A DNA stretch of 64,000 bases, taken from RGIG5612 sp963589005. Lineage in GTDB: Bacteria; Bacillota; Clostridia; Lachnospirales; Lachnospiraceae. Numbering within the stretch: the stretch's first letter is position 1; the number at the start of each line of letters is the position of its first letter. The notes beneath the pieces were generated by a model that was not told the DNA's origin, did no database searches, and saw only the letters and a list, made by a program, of their open reading frames with translations. The translations under genes were made by a program, and so were the position numbers. Below are positions 17,907-27,606 of the stretch, one piece after another. The stretch covers positions 36,906 to 100,905 of the forward strand of contig CAVAJR010000006.1 of assembly GCA_963589005.1 (NCBI GenBank). Direction: 5' to 3'.

Positions 17907-18043
17907 ATAGTGTTATAAAAGTCCCGGACATCACAATGTGCGGAACAATCCCACTTTTATTATACATTTCAGCAGGGGTCTGCGCCGTCCCTGCGCACAT
18001 CAATTTACAACTTTTCTACTGTATAAATCACATGCACAAGTTA

Positions 18044-19315
18044 TTAGTCGTTAGCACATGCCGGCTTCTTGATCATGATCGCAAATATACCTGCAATTAC
18101 ACAGATAACTGCAACGCCTGCAAGTACAACGATATAAGCGCTCGATGCAGCCATACCGCCGCCTGTAAGACCACTCTGTACTGCCTGTACAAGCTTAGTT
18201 CCGAATGATGCAATAAGAAGGTTCATTGTCATAAGCGGGAAGTTTACGGCATAATATTTTGCGCCATAGAACTTATTAACAAATGCTGACTGGCTAGGTG
18301 TAACACCGCCGTATGAAAGTCCGGTAAGAATATATGCAATAATAAGAATAAACTGACTTCCTGTAAGCATTGAAAGAACAATAACTCCCATGGAAATAAT
18401 AAACATAGCTGAAACAATAAGAAGTGTCGGCTTGTAACCGATCTTGTCAAATAATGCACCGAAGATAATACGTCCGATACCATTGAAGATTGAGATAAGA
18501 CCAACAATAATGGCTACAGTGCTGGCTCCATCTGCTGTATCGAGTGCCGGAACTGCTGCTGTTGCAATAGGACGTCCGAGGAATACTACTGCAAGACCGG
18601 CTACTGATACAAGAATAGCCCAGACAAACATAAACCAGAAAGAACTTCTCTTAAGCATGTTTGAGGTATCAACATCTTCATATGGAGCTGAAGATTTCTT
18701 CTTAGCTGTGTCTGCTCCCGGAACCTTATAATCCGGAGCCGGTTTCTTAATAATAATTGCACCTACAGCAATAATAACCAGGCATGCTATAGCAATATAG
18801 AAGAAGCATGTATACCATGGTGTTCCTCCGGCACCCTGATCAACGATAGATGCATATAATGTTCCCATAAGGAAGCTTCCGATACCAAATCCCATCAGAA
18901 GTACGCCTGAGATAAGGCCCTGCTTGTCAGGGAACCATCCTGATACAGCACTAAGAACAGCATTGTATGTAAATCCTGCGCCAAGTCCTGCAAGAAGACC
19001 AAATCCAAGATATATTACTACAATGGATCCTGTTGCATTTCCAAGAAATCCTGCGATCGTAAATCCGGCAAACATTAAGATTGCACCCAGTGCCAGATTG
19101 ATCTTTACATTAATGCCCTTCTTCTGAAACTGTCCGCCGAAGAAGCCGCCAAGACAGAAGAATACCATTACAACGGTTGATGTCCATGTGAGCGCGCCCT
19201 CATCCCAGACACCTTTAAGCGGTCCTGAGAAGGTTGTCCATGCATAAATAAGTCCTGCAAAAAGAAGAACAAGTACGCCCATAATGGCATAAACCCAACG
19301 ATTTAAACTTTTCAT
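18044..19315 (-). CDS. OFA-family major facilitator transporter (oxalate/formate antiporter-like)
   Basis: A 423-residue, 12-helix MFS protein. The N-terminus (YAIMGVLVLLFAGLIYAWTTFSGPL), the loop SGWFPDKQGLISGVLLMGFG and the second-half GRIIFGALFDKIGYKPTLL are typical of the OFA subfamily. Members move small organic anions such as oxalate, formate or lactate; the substrate here is unknown. Monocistronic, convergent with the fatty-acid transporter. Confidence 0.87.
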   Translation of the reverse strand: MKSLNRWVYAIMGVLVLLFAGLIYAWTTFSGPLKGVWDEGALTWTSTVVMVFFCLGGFFGGQFQKKGINVKINLALGAILMFAGFTIAGFLGNATGSIVVIYLGFGLLAGLGAGFTYNAVLSAVSGWFPDKQGLISGVLLMGFGIGSFLMGTLYASIVDQGAGGTPWYTCFFYIAIACLVIIAVGAIIIKKPAPDYKVPGADTAKKKSSAPYEDVDTSNMLKRSSFWFMFVWAILVSVAGLAVVFLGRPIATAAVPALDTADGASTVAIIVGLISIFNGIGRIIFGALFDKIGYKPTLLIVSAMFIISMGVIVLSMLTGSQFILIIAYILTGLSYGGVTPSQSAFVNKFYGAKYYAVNFPLMTMNLLIASFGTKLVQAVQSGLTGGGMAASSAYIVVLAGVAVICVIAGIFAIMIKKPACAND

Positions 19316-19422
19316 TTTATCTACCCTTTCTTTATATTAGTAATAAAAGCAACTTGACTATTCTAGCAAAATGCATATTGAAATTCAATTATTAAAAAAA
19401 CTCACATATTTCAAAAAAGTGC

Positions 19423-19451
19423 TTGCAATATTCTGGCGCTTGTTGTAACAT
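19423..19451 (+). promoter_or_regulatory. Predicted promoter of tRNA-Glu
   Basis: TTGCAA (19423-19428), 17-base spacer, TAACAT (19446-19451), about 20 bases before the tRNA. A 7-bp inverted repeat GCTTGTT / AACAAGC overlaps the -10. Confidence 0.5.
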
Positions 19452-19471
19452 AAACAAGCGTTCGCGTGTAT

Positions 19472-19543
19472 GGCTCGTTGGTCAAGTGGTTAAGACGCCG
19501 CCCTCTCAAGGCGGAATCAGGAGTTCAATTCTCCTACGAGCTG
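19472..19543 (+). tRNA. tRNA-Glu(CTC)
   Basis: 72 bases fold as a complete cloverleaf: acceptor GGCTCGT with ACGAGCT (first pair G-U), D arm GTC/GAC, anticodon stem CCGCC/GGCGG around loop CTCTCAA giving anticodon CTC, and T arm AGGAG/CTCCT around TTCAATT. CCA is not encoded. The gene stands alone and has its own terminator. Confidence 0.93.
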
Positions 19544-19546
19544 CTT

Positions 19547-19583
19547 AAAAAGAACTCCAGTCGGTTGATCGGAGTTCTTTTTT
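19547..19583 (+). terminator. Rho-independent terminator after tRNA-Glu
   Basis: AAAGAACTCC pairs with GGAGTTCTTT around a 12-base loop, followed by a run of T. It lies directly after the tRNA. Confidence 0.85.
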
Positions 19584-19612
19584 TACTATAAGTGGCTGCC
19601 GTGGGGCTTACA

Positions 19613-20305
19613 TCATATAATAACAACGCTGTTGTATAATATTCTTATATTCCAATCAGCAATCTCTCTGTCGATATGGATATGTCCTGCATACCATTTC
19701 TTATACTCTACCTCATCTACGATCATGTCGAGAAAGCGTTCTACCGCGCTGTCATAATCTATGAAATCCTTCATAGGAGCAAATGCTGTCTTTCGAACCT
19801 TCTCCGGTACTGTATGTGTAATGATATAATCGACTTTGTTGCCATATCGGGACAAATTATTAAAAGCTGCCGAATAATCCAATGCCCCCGGTTCTTCCTG
19901 AGCCCACCATGTCTTATGTTCCACACGATATATCTTGTCTACCGATGTAGCACCTCCCATGGTAAAGAAGGTTTTCCCATCCAGGTTAAAAATCTGTCCG
20001 TTCATAAGGTGAAACACATGGTCACGGATCTTGTGAACCTTGCCACCGTTCCACTCAATTACAGGATATTTGTTAAGGGCATCATAGTTTTCATGATTGC
20101 CTGCAACAAACAATGTGGTATATGACTTGTTCTCATGATAATCAAGCACCTCATCATCATCACTGTCGCCTGTCCAAATTCCGCCAAAATCCCCCGCAAT
20201 TATCACATAATCATTGCGTGTCAAAAGAGCCTGCTCAGTAAAGCAGTCAGGCTCCAGCTTCTGGATATCCATTCGTCTGTGAGTGTCACCTGTAACATAT
20301 ATCAT
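19613..20305 (-). CDS. Metallophosphoesterase
   Basis: A 230-residue calcineurin-like phosphoesterase. The dimetal motifs are in order: GDTH near residue 6, GDFGG, GNHE (GNHENYD), HT in YIITHTVPE, and GHIH near the C-terminus. It has no signal peptide, so it acts in the cytoplasm. Substrate unknown; relatives include phosphodiesterases and Ser/Thr-type phosphatases. Isolated gene, reading toward the tRNA terminator. Confidence 0.85.
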   Translation of the reverse strand: MIYVTGDTHRRMDIQKLEPDCFTEQALLTRNDYVIIAGDFGGIWTGDSDDDEVLDYHENKSYTTLFVAGNHENYDALNKYPVIEWNGGKVHKIRDHVFHLMNGQIFNLDGKTFFTMGGATSVDKIYRVEHKTWWAQEEPGALDYSAAFNNLSRYGNKVDYIITHTVPEKVRKTAFAPMKDFIDYDSAVERFLDMIVDEVEYKKWYAGHIHIDREIADWNIRILYNSVVII

Positions 20306-20385
20306 TTAATATTCTCCACGTACTGCATATAACAGATTCAAAAGTTTAAAATTATGTTATTTCGCATTATTGGTCATTATATAAC

Positions 20386-21192
20386 CTATCTCCATACAAC
20401 AGGGACATCTTTTCTTGGTACTGAGCAGAAATATTCATCATCTGTATGTCCTAGTGCAATTGCAATAACACATTTTTTATTTTCAGGAATCTCATATTCC
20501 GCCTTAAGGTTCTTATCCTTGTTAAACGGATCAGCTGCCAGCTGAAGATAGCATGCTCCCAAGCCCTTCTGAGCTTCTACCATCTGCATCATATTATGAG
20601 CACATATAGCGCCATCTATATCATTATCCGAGAATACATATATTATGGCAGGTGCATTATAATACAGCCCATCCTCGCCGGTTTCCTTATACATTTTATA
20701 TTTCATAGTAAAGAAGGCACTTAAACCAGGGTTAGAATCCGCCGCATCTTTTCCGAGCTGTTTAATGATTGTCATAGACTTATCCAGAAGCTCCTTCTTG
20801 CCTTCTTCTGTTGTGACTACAAGAAGATAATTATCCTGACTATTCTTGGCAGTCGGAGCATATTTGGCTGCCTCAAGGACATAATTTAATTCTTCCTCTG
20901 AGATTCCTTCATCATTAAATCTTCTGACAGAACGGCGCATCATCAATTGGCGTCTTATCTGCTGCACGGTAGGAGGCGTAAGAAGATCAAATTCTTCTAC
21001 ATCTTCAATATTATATCCATCTCCGTCGATCATTATCGCATCCCTCGGACAGACTGCAAGGCAGTGTCCGCAATAGTTACATTTGTCCTTGTCATGCTGC
21101 AGCATATCATCATCAAATGACAGAGCCTTGCCCGGGCATGCATCTATACATGTGCCGCACTGTATGCATAATTCGTTATCCATTATAAACAT
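20386..21192 (-). CDS. Ferredoxin-nitroreductase fusion protein
   Basis: 268 residues. Residues 1-60 hold two 4Fe-4S motifs (CIQCGTCIDACPG and CNYCGHCLAVCPRD). The rest is a nitroreductase-type FMN domain (RRSVRRFNDEGISEEELNYVLEAAKYAPTAKNSQ, here split by eye, then YNAPAIIYVFSD). Such fusions are frequent in anaerobes and pass ferredoxin electrons to FMN. The physiological acceptor is not known. The ATG at 21192 has GGAGG 9 bases upstream; a TTG 5 codons earlier falls inside that site. Confidence 0.86.
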   Translation of the reverse strand: MFIMDNELCIQCGTCIDACPGKALSFDDDMLQHDKDKCNYCGHCLAVCPRDAIMIDGDGYNIEDVEEFDLLTPPTVQQIRRQLMMRRSVRRFNDEGISEEELNYVLEAAKYAPTAKNSQDNYLLVVTTEEGKKELLDKSMTIIKQLGKDAADSNPGLSAFFTMKYKMYKETGEDGLYYNAPAIIYVFSDNDIDGAICAHNMMQMVEAQKGLGACYLQLAADPFNKDKNLKAEYEIPENKKCVIAIALGHTDDEYFCSVPRKDVPVVWR

Positions 21193-21403
21193 AGCTTTTT
21201 CCTCCAATTGTTGTTAGCTTTCTGTCGCACCAATTAAATCATTTACATATGCCGAGACGGCGCAGTCCGCTGACTTCAAACTGTAATTATAAAAGTTGGC
21301 TACTTGCTTGCCGCACTCTCACTGTTGTACTGCATTCGCTTTCCCAGGTTCACACCGCACATAACAAAAAATAAAGTCTGTCATGCATGTTTCCTGGGGC
21401 TTA

Positions 21404-24400
21404 TTACATCTTAAAGTAATCTGACAGAGACATCTGGCTTGACTCCGGCATATCCCCTAATATGCCCAGCGAGTACAGCTTATCCGTAAGGGTCGCTGAC
21501 AGTCTGGCACGTATCCTGATATCCTCGCGTGATACAAACCTTTCTTTAGATGCAGCCTCTTCCAACAATATCGCAGCCTTATCTCCCATGCCGTCTATAG
21601 ATTCAAATGAAGGCATAAGTTTGCCGTCAATTACCTGAAATTTTGAAGCCTTGGCCTTATAAATGTCAATAGGCATGAACTCAAATCCCCTTGCATGCAT
21701 CTCAAGAACATTATACATGTATTTAAGAAGATCCACATCCTTAGGTGATGCTTCATTGGCAGCTATCCTTGCTTTAATGGCATTCATGTTTTCAATCAGT
21801 TTTTCCTTGCCCTGACACATCAATTCATAATCAAATGATGATGCTCTGATGCTGAAAAATGCTGCATAGTAAGCCAGAGGATAAAATATCTTATAATATG
21901 CAATCCTGTATGCCATCATAACATATGCAACCGCATGCGCCTTAGGGAACATATATTGGATCTTGCAGCATGACCACAGATACCAATCAGGAACATCATG
22001 CTCCCTCATTGACTTCTCCCAATCCGGCCATTTCTTTTCCTTGCCTTTGGCAACCTTGCCTTTTCGTACAGCCTCCATGATGCTGAATGACATCGCAGGG
22101 TCCACACCCTTCTGGATCAGATAGAGCATAATATCATCACGAGTACAGATACATGATGAAAGCGTAGCCTTGCCATCTTTAATAAGTGTCTCGGCATTGG
22201 ACAGCCATACATCAGTTCCGTGTGACAGACCGGCAATTCGAACCAGATCTGAAAAGTTCTGAGGCCTAGTATCAAGAAGCATGCCAATAACAAAGTCTGT
22301 ACCAAATTCCGGTATTCCCAGGGTTCCTGTCTGATATCCGTCAATATCCTCAGGTTTGATCCCCAGTGCCTCAGGATTTTTAAACAGACTCATGACCGCC
22401 TGATTGTCAAGCCTTACGTCTCTGGCATTAGTCCCTGTTATATCCTCAAGCATTTTGATCATAGTCGGATCATCATGACCGAGAATATCAAGTTTTAACA
22501 GGTTGTGGTCAATACTATGATATTCAAAATGCGTTGTTACCGTATTCTTGCTGGCATCATTTGCCGGATGCTGTACCGGTGTAAATGAATAGATCTCTTC
22601 GCCATGGGGCAAAACTACGATTCCGCCGGGATGCTGTCCCGTACTTCTCTTAACTCCTACTACGCCCTGAATAAGCCTGTTCATTTCACACTTGCGTACC
22701 GGCTTATTTCTGTGCTCCATGTAGCCCTTTACATATCCATATACAGTCTTGTCCTGAAGCGTTGCTATAGTGCCTGCCCTGAATGTATGTCCCTTACCGA
22801 ATATTACCTCAGTATAATCATGGGCATGGCTCTGATATTCTCCGGAGAAGTTAAGGTCGATATCAGGCTCCTTGTCTCCCTTAAATCCCAGGAAAGTCTC
22901 AAATGGTATATCAAATCCATCCTTATACAGCGGTTCACCGCATACAGGACAGGCCTTGTCAGGCATATCGCATCCCGAACCTCCGGCAAATGCCTTTACC
23001 TCCGGCGAATCAAAATCACTGTATTTGCATTTCAGACATCTGTAATGAGGAGGAAGTGGATTAACCTCGGTAATTCCCGACATTGTTGCAGCCAGAGAAG
23101 AACCTACAGATCCCCTGGATCCTACCAAATATCCGTCTGAAACAGATTTTACAACCAGTTCCCTTGCTATGATATACATTACAGAATATCCATTTGAGAT
23201 AATGGAATTAAGTTCCTTATCCAGTCTGTCTGTAACGATCTGAGGAATATTATCTCCGTACATGTCATGAGCAGTTTCATAGCAGATATCTCTCAGATTC
23301 TGGTCTGAATTCTCAATAACCGGCGGACATTTATCGGGTCTTACAGGCTCGATCACCTCTATTTGATCGGCAATAAAATTCGTATTGGTTATTACTACTT
23401 CTTTTGCCTTTTCTTCCCCAAGATATGAAAATTCCTCCAGCATTTCATTTGTATTATGGAAATACAGAGGCGCCTGTCTGTCAGCATCTTCATATTTCAT
23501 GCTGTCCTCAAGAATGCTCCTGTAAATGCTGTGACCCGGATCAAGAAAATGAACATCGCCCGTAGCTACAACACGTTTGTCTAATTTATCTCCCAATGCA
23601 CAGATCTTACGATTTACATTTCTTATTGCCTCAAAATCCTTAAGTGCATGTCCTTTATGATTCGGCTTATTATATTCTCTTATAAGGAATTCATTATTGC
23701 CCTGAGGCTGTATCTCAAGATAGTCATAAAATGATGCGATCTCCTCAAGCTTTTCATCTGACACTTCAGAAAGGGCTGCATCATACACCTCGCCCATGAC
23801 GCAGGCAGAGCCAATGATCAGACCCTCTCTGTATCTGGCCAGAACGCTCTTAGGGATTCTGGGCCTTCTGTTAAAATAATTAACATGGGAAAAAGAAACC
23901 AGTCTGTATAAATTTATACGGCCGATCTCATTTTTAGCAAGAATTACGACATGATAATATTTGCTCTTTTTAACCTTAAGAATAGCTTCATCCATCTCAG
24001 GATCAGGCTCCGGCGGAACTTCATCCGGAATAGCAGAGGTTCTGATAAGTTCAACATCCTCATCGCCTTTTACTATAGGATTGGCAGAATCATCTACAAG
24101 ATAGCCCTCTACTCCGTAAATAAGCTTAAAATCAAGGTCAGGGTTAGAGCTCTTAAGATCTTCTAATTTATGAAATGCCACAGGAAACGCCTGAGCTACG
24201 CCATGATCCGTAATGGCCATGGCTTTATGTCCCCATTTAACAGCCTTCTCGATGACTGCGCCTACATCCGTAAGGGCATCCATATCAGAATATGTTGTAT
24301 GCAGATGCAGCTCTACCCTCTTTTCATCGCAAGTATCCGCTCTATTATCCGTAACAGGAGCAGTTTCCTTGATACCATTGACTCTGGTTATCATAAACTC

Positions 24401-25108
24401 GCCCTCGAAGTTGTCATATTCCACTTTTCCGTTAATTTTAATAAACAAGCCCTTATGAAGAAGATCCGGGAGATCGTCCTCGCCCTCTTTCAAAAACAGT
24501 TTTATTGCAATGCTGTCTGTGGTATCTGTTACAGAAATCTTCAGGATCTTAAAACCGTTCTTCGTTGTGGTCAGTTCATTTTCAAATATCATTCCGCAGA
24601 CAATTACCTGCTTCATATCACCTATAATTTCATTAATAGGTGTGCTTGACCCCTCAAATTGTCTGCCATACAGCATTCCTTCATCGGGACCCTTCTTTTT
24701 GGCTTTATACTTAGGCTTATTGCCCTGAGTACCCCCTGCCCCCGGAGAATATGATGAGAAATTCGTGCTGTTTCCCGAAGGTAAATCGCCTGAAGCTGCC
24801 GCCTTGACAGAAGATACAGTCTCAGACTCGGAGGCTGGCTGGTTATTATATATTCCAATCCCAGGCTCTGCAAACTCATAATCACAGACATTTTCAATTT
24901 TTACATTGACAAGACCATTAAGAAGCTGCCTGGTTATATTGTCTTCAACCGTCCGAAGCTGCATAGGTGAAATTATTCTGCTGCAATTAATCCTGATCCT
25001 TAAAAATCCTCCGCTTAAAACTCTCGTAACGCTCTCTACTTCAGCATCCTTAAGAATGGTACTAATCTCATTATCAACATTTATTTTGAAAACTTCGAAA
25101 AATTTCAT
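21404..25108 (-). CDS. polC: DNA polymerase III, PolC-type alpha subunit lacking the exonuclease domain
   Basis: 1,234 residues, about 200 shorter than the usual 1,430-1,460. Visible in order: N-terminal domain (1-80), a Pro/Ser/Lys-rich linker (90-145), OB fold (about 165-250), PHP metal site (VELHLHTTYSDMDAL at 265-279 and ITDHG at 299-303), the Zn module (CLKC ... CPVCG), the catalytic PDIDLNFSGEYQ, and a C-terminal HhH region. Between YGVEGYLVDD (331-340) and YYHVVILAKN (384-393), where PolC normally carries the DEDDh 3'-5' exonuclease of about 165 residues, there is only a 43-residue acidic linker. Flanking PHP and polymerase sequence is continuous and well conserved, so this is a clean domain loss and not a frameshift. 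It starts 4 bases after ispG. Confidence 0.93.
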   Translation of the reverse strand: MKFFEVFKINVDNEISTILKDAEVESVTRVLSGGFLRIRINCSRIISPMQLRTVEDNITRQLLNGLVNVKIENVCDYEFAEPGIGIYNNQPASESETVSSVKAAASGDLPSGNSTNFSSYSPGAGGTQGNKPKYKAKKKGPDEGMLYGRQFEGSSTPINEIIGDMKQVIVCGMIFENELTTTKNGFKILKISVTDTTDSIAIKLFLKEGEDDLPDLLHKGLFIKINGKVEYDNFEGEFMITRVNGIKETAPVTDNRADTCDEKRVELHLHTTYSDMDALTDVGAVIEKAVKWGHKAMAITDHGVAQAFPVAFHKLEDLKSSNPDLDFKLIYGVEGYLVDDSANPIVKGDEDVELIRTSAIPDEVPPEPDPEMDEAILKVKKSKYYHVVILAKNEIGRINLYRLVSFSHVNYFNRRPRIPKSVLARYREGLIIGSACVMGEVYDAALSEVSDEKLEEIASFYDYLEIQPQGNNEFLIREYNKPNHKGHALKDFEAIRNVNRKICALGDKLDKRVVATGDVHFLDPGHSIYRSILEDSMKYEDADRQAPLYFHNTNEMLEEFSYLGEEKAKEVVITNTNFIADQIEVIEPVRPDKCPPVIENSDQNLRDICYETAHDMYGDNIPQIVTDRLDKELNSIISNGYSVMYIIARELVVKSVSDGYLVGSRGSVGSSLAATMSGITEVNPLPPHYRCLKCKYSDFDSPEVKAFAGGSGCDMPDKACPVCGEPLYKDGFDIPFETFLGFKGDKEPDIDLNFSGEYQSHAHDYTEVIFGKGHTFRAGTIATLQDKTVYGYVKGYMEHRNKPVRKCEMNRLIQGVVGVKRSTGQHPGGIVVLPHGEEIYSFTPVQHPANDASKNTVTTHFEYHSIDHNLLKLDILGHDDPTMIKMLEDITGTNARDVRLDNQAVMSLFKNPEALGIKPEDIDGYQTGTLGIPEFGTDFVIGMLLDTRPQNFSDLVRIAGLSHGTDVWLSNAETLIKDGKATLSSCICTRDDIMLYLIQKGVDPAMSFSIMEAVRKGKVAKGKEKKWPDWEKSMREHDVPDWYLWSCCKIQYMFPKAHAVAYVMMAYRIAYYKIFYPLAYYAAFFSIRASSFDYELMCQGKEKLIENMNAIKARIAANEASPKDVDLLKYMYNVLEMHARGFEFMPIDIYKAKASKFQVIDGKLMPSFESIDGMGDKAAILLEEAASKERFVSREDIRIRARLSATLTDKLYSLGILGDMPESSQMSLSDYFKM

Positions 25109-25112
25109 CTGT

Positions 25113-26168
25113 TTACTTCCAATTGTCCAATTCTCGTTTTAATGCCGGCAGCAGCTCCTCCTCCGGCAGTTTTGCAACAACCTCGCCATGCTTGATCAGC
25201 AGACCGCAGCCATTTCCTCCGGCAATGCCTATGTCAGCCTCTTTGGCTTCTCCCGGACCATTTACAACACAGCCCATAACTGCCACCTTAACAGGAATAT
25301 CATAAGCGCTTACCATGGTCTCAACTTCATTTGCCAGAGATATAAGATCTATTTGAGTCCTGCCGCAGGTAGGACAGGAAACTACCTGAACACCTGAACT
25401 GATAAGTCCCAGGTTTCTGAGGATCTTTCTGGCGCTCTTAACCTCCTCCACCGGGTCTCCTGTAAGCGACACTCTTATAGTATCTCCGATGCCCTGATAT
25501 AAGATTATTCCGATGCCCATGGCCGACTTAATGTTGCCTGACATGATGGTGCCGGATTCTGTGATCCCTACATGCAGCGGATAGACCGTTTTCTGTGCGA
25601 TCAATTCATGTGCTTTGGCACTCATGAGAACATCCGAGCTTTTGATGCTGATAACCAGATTGTCGTATCCAAAGTCTTCTATTATCCTAACCTTATCAAG
25701 TGCGCTTTCTACAAGCCCCTCGGCAGTTACGCCGCCATATTTTTCAACGAGATCTTTCTCAAGGGAGCCTGAATTAACACCCACTCTGATGGGAATATTT
25801 CTCTCTTTAGCGCAGCTTACAACCGCTCTTATATTATCTTCAGAACCAATATTGCCCGGATTGATCCTTATCTTATCAGCTCCATTTTCCATTGCCATAA
25901 TGGCAAGCTTATAATTAAAATGGATATCTGCAACCAGCGGAATAGATATTTCCCTCTTTATATGTGCAAATGCTCTGGCCGCCTCCTCAGTCGGAACGGT
26001 TGATCTTATGATCTGACATCCGGCATCCTCCAATCGGTGAATCTGCTTAATAGTCGAAACATAATCCTCTGTCTTAGTATTGGTCATGGATTGAATAGCG
26101 ATCGGATTGCCGCCGCCGATAGCTACATTGCCTATATGCACAACCTTTGTATTATCTCTTATTGACAT
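25113..26168 (-). CDS. ispG: 4-hydroxy-3-methylbut-2-enyl diphosphate synthase
   Basis: 351 residues. The MEP-pathway 4Fe-4S enzyme that converts MEcPP to HMBPP. The cluster cysteines lie in VVSCPTCGRTQ and MGCVVNGPGEA; the TIM barrel begins at GNVAIGGGNPIAIQSMTNT. Together with dxr two genes upstream it shows that isoprenoids are made by the MEP route. Confidence 0.96.
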   Translation of the reverse strand: MSIRDNTKVVHIGNVAIGGGNPIAIQSMTNTKTEDYVSTIKQIHRLEDAGCQIIRSTVPTEEAARAFAHIKREISIPLVADIHFNYKLAIMAMENGADKIRINPGNIGSEDNIRAVVSCAKERNIPIRVGVNSGSLEKDLVEKYGGVTAEGLVESALDKVRIIEDFGYDNLVISIKSSDVLMSAKAHELIAQKTVYPLHVGITESGTIMSGNIKSAMGIGIILYQGIGDTIRVSLTGDPVEEVKSARKILRNLGLISSGVQVVSCPTCGRTQIDLISLANEVETMVSAYDIPVKVAVMGCVVNGPGEAKEADIGIAGGNGCGLLIKHGEVVAKLPEEELLPALKRELDNWK

Positions 26169-26289
26169 TTTTTATTCCTTATTATCTGCTCTGCGTCTGC
26201 TTAAGCTGCCGTATATAGCAAATCTCAATACGCAGCAGTCAAACTTCTATACAATCGTAAAATTATAAACCGTGCCATGTAAATCAAAA

Positions 26290-27606
26290 TCAGAAGAACT
26301 TGGTAACGTCATTAACAAGTACAACCATCATCAGAACGAACAGAAGGCTTGCACCTACCATCGTTACAATTCCTTCAACCTTCTTAGGAACCGGTTTTCT
26401 TGTGATCGCTTCTATTACCAGGAGCACGAATTTGCCGCCGTCTAACGCAGGAAACGGCATCAGGTTTAATATTCCCAGGTTAGCGCTGAGCATCAGCATA
26501 ATGCCAAGCATATTAGCAAGCGTTACCATAAATCCGCTGCTTACTGATGCATCATATGTGGTGCCTACAATTTCGACAATTCCCACAGGACCTGACAGCA
26601 TATCGAGGGAACCTTGTGATGAGAACAAGATGCGAAAGCTCTTGAATACTGATACTATCTCATATTTCATCTCCGCAAAGCTGTACTTAATAATATCCCC
26701 GGCAGAAGCCTTAACATTTGCAGTATTATATGTAAATCCCAGCTTATATGCAGATGCCTTAACAGGATGAATAGCGGTGGTAAACTCGCCTCCATGACGG
26801 GTATATGTAATCTCCAGATCATCTGCTGTAAGAGTATTTGAAGAAAAATAATCACTTACATCATTGCCGGTCTCAACAGACACTCCATTAATTGAAGTTA
26901 TGACATCTCCTGCCTTAAGTCCGGCCTTATCCGTCGGGCTCCCTTCTGTAACCTCAGCAATCTCTGCTGCCTCATCATTGGCATAATAAGAGATCCCTAT
27001 GCTGTAGTAGTCATATTCCGCCGGTGACAATGTTATTGTATTTTTCTCGCCATCCCTTAAATATGTAATAGTAACTTCCTGATCCTCAGATGTTATAGGA
27101 TCTATATAATTTTCAAGATATATCTCCTTACCGAAGCTTACAGATGTGCCATTGTAATCGGTAATAACATCTCCCTCGCGAAGGCCTGCCTCATATGCAG
27201 GCGAACCTTCAATTACGGATGTAACAACTGCAGGATCATATCCGCTTATACCTATGACAATTACAGCCAAAACCCATGCCAGAAGCAAGTTAAATACGGG
27301 ACCTGCAAGTGTGATTGACATTCGGGCCCATACAGGCTTACTGTCATAAGAACGTTCATCATCTGTTCCGGCGTTTTCATCCTCGAACATACCCAGCATT
27401 CGGCATGAACCGCCAAAAGGAACAGCCTTCCATGACAGCAGCATGCCGCTTTTACATTTGTGTGAAATAATCCTTGGACCAAAGCCGATGGAAAATTCTT
27501 CAACAAACACGCCATTTTTTCTGGCAACAATAAAGTGACCGAATTCATGTACTATAACCAGAATTCCAAGAATTATTATGGAGATAATAATACTAACAAA
27601 GCTCAT
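26290..27606 (-). CDS. rseP: RIP metalloprotease RseP/RasP (site-2 protease)
   Basis: 438 residues. The zinc site HEFGH (20-24) is in the first membrane helix, and the LDG motif in MPFPALDGGK near the C-terminus completes it. Between them lie two PDZ-like segments (GSPAYEAGLREGDVITDYNG, GSPTDKAGLKAGDVITSING); Firmicute RasP usually has one. It cleaves membrane-spanning anti-sigma factors and signal peptides. It overlaps the dxr end by 14 bases. Confidence 0.93.
   Translation of the reverse strand: MSFVSIIISIIILGILVIVHEFGHFIVARKNGVFVEEFSIGFGPRIISHKCKSGMLLSWKAVPFGGSCRMLGMFEDENAGTDDERSYDSKPVWARMSITLAGPVFNLLLAWVLAVIVIGISGYDPAVVTSVIEGSPAYEAGLREGDVITDYNGTSVSFGKEIYLENYIDPITSEDQEVTITYLRDGEKNTITLSPAEYDYYSIGISYYANDEAAEIAEVTEGSPTDKAGLKAGDVITSINGVSVETGNDVSDYFSSNTLTADDLEITYTRHGGEFTTAIHPVKASAYKLGFTYNTANVKASAGDIIKYSFAEMKYEIVSVFKSFRILFSSQGSLDMLSGPVGIVEIVGTTYDASVSSGFMVTLANMLGIMLMLSANLGILNLMPFPALDGGKFVLLVIEAITRKPVPKKVEGIVTMVGASLLFVLMMVVLVNDVTKFF

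Noticed and set aside
22604..23140. A 178-codon plus-strand frame inside polC
   Set aside because: Antisense to the conserved polymerase and zinc-module coding region, no ribosome site; a shadow frame.
23960..24088. Frameshift or assembly gap explaining the missing PolC exonuclease
   Set aside because: The reading frame continues without interruption from PHP motif to PHP motif, and the linker is ordinary coding sequence. No exonuclease motifs are found in other frames there.
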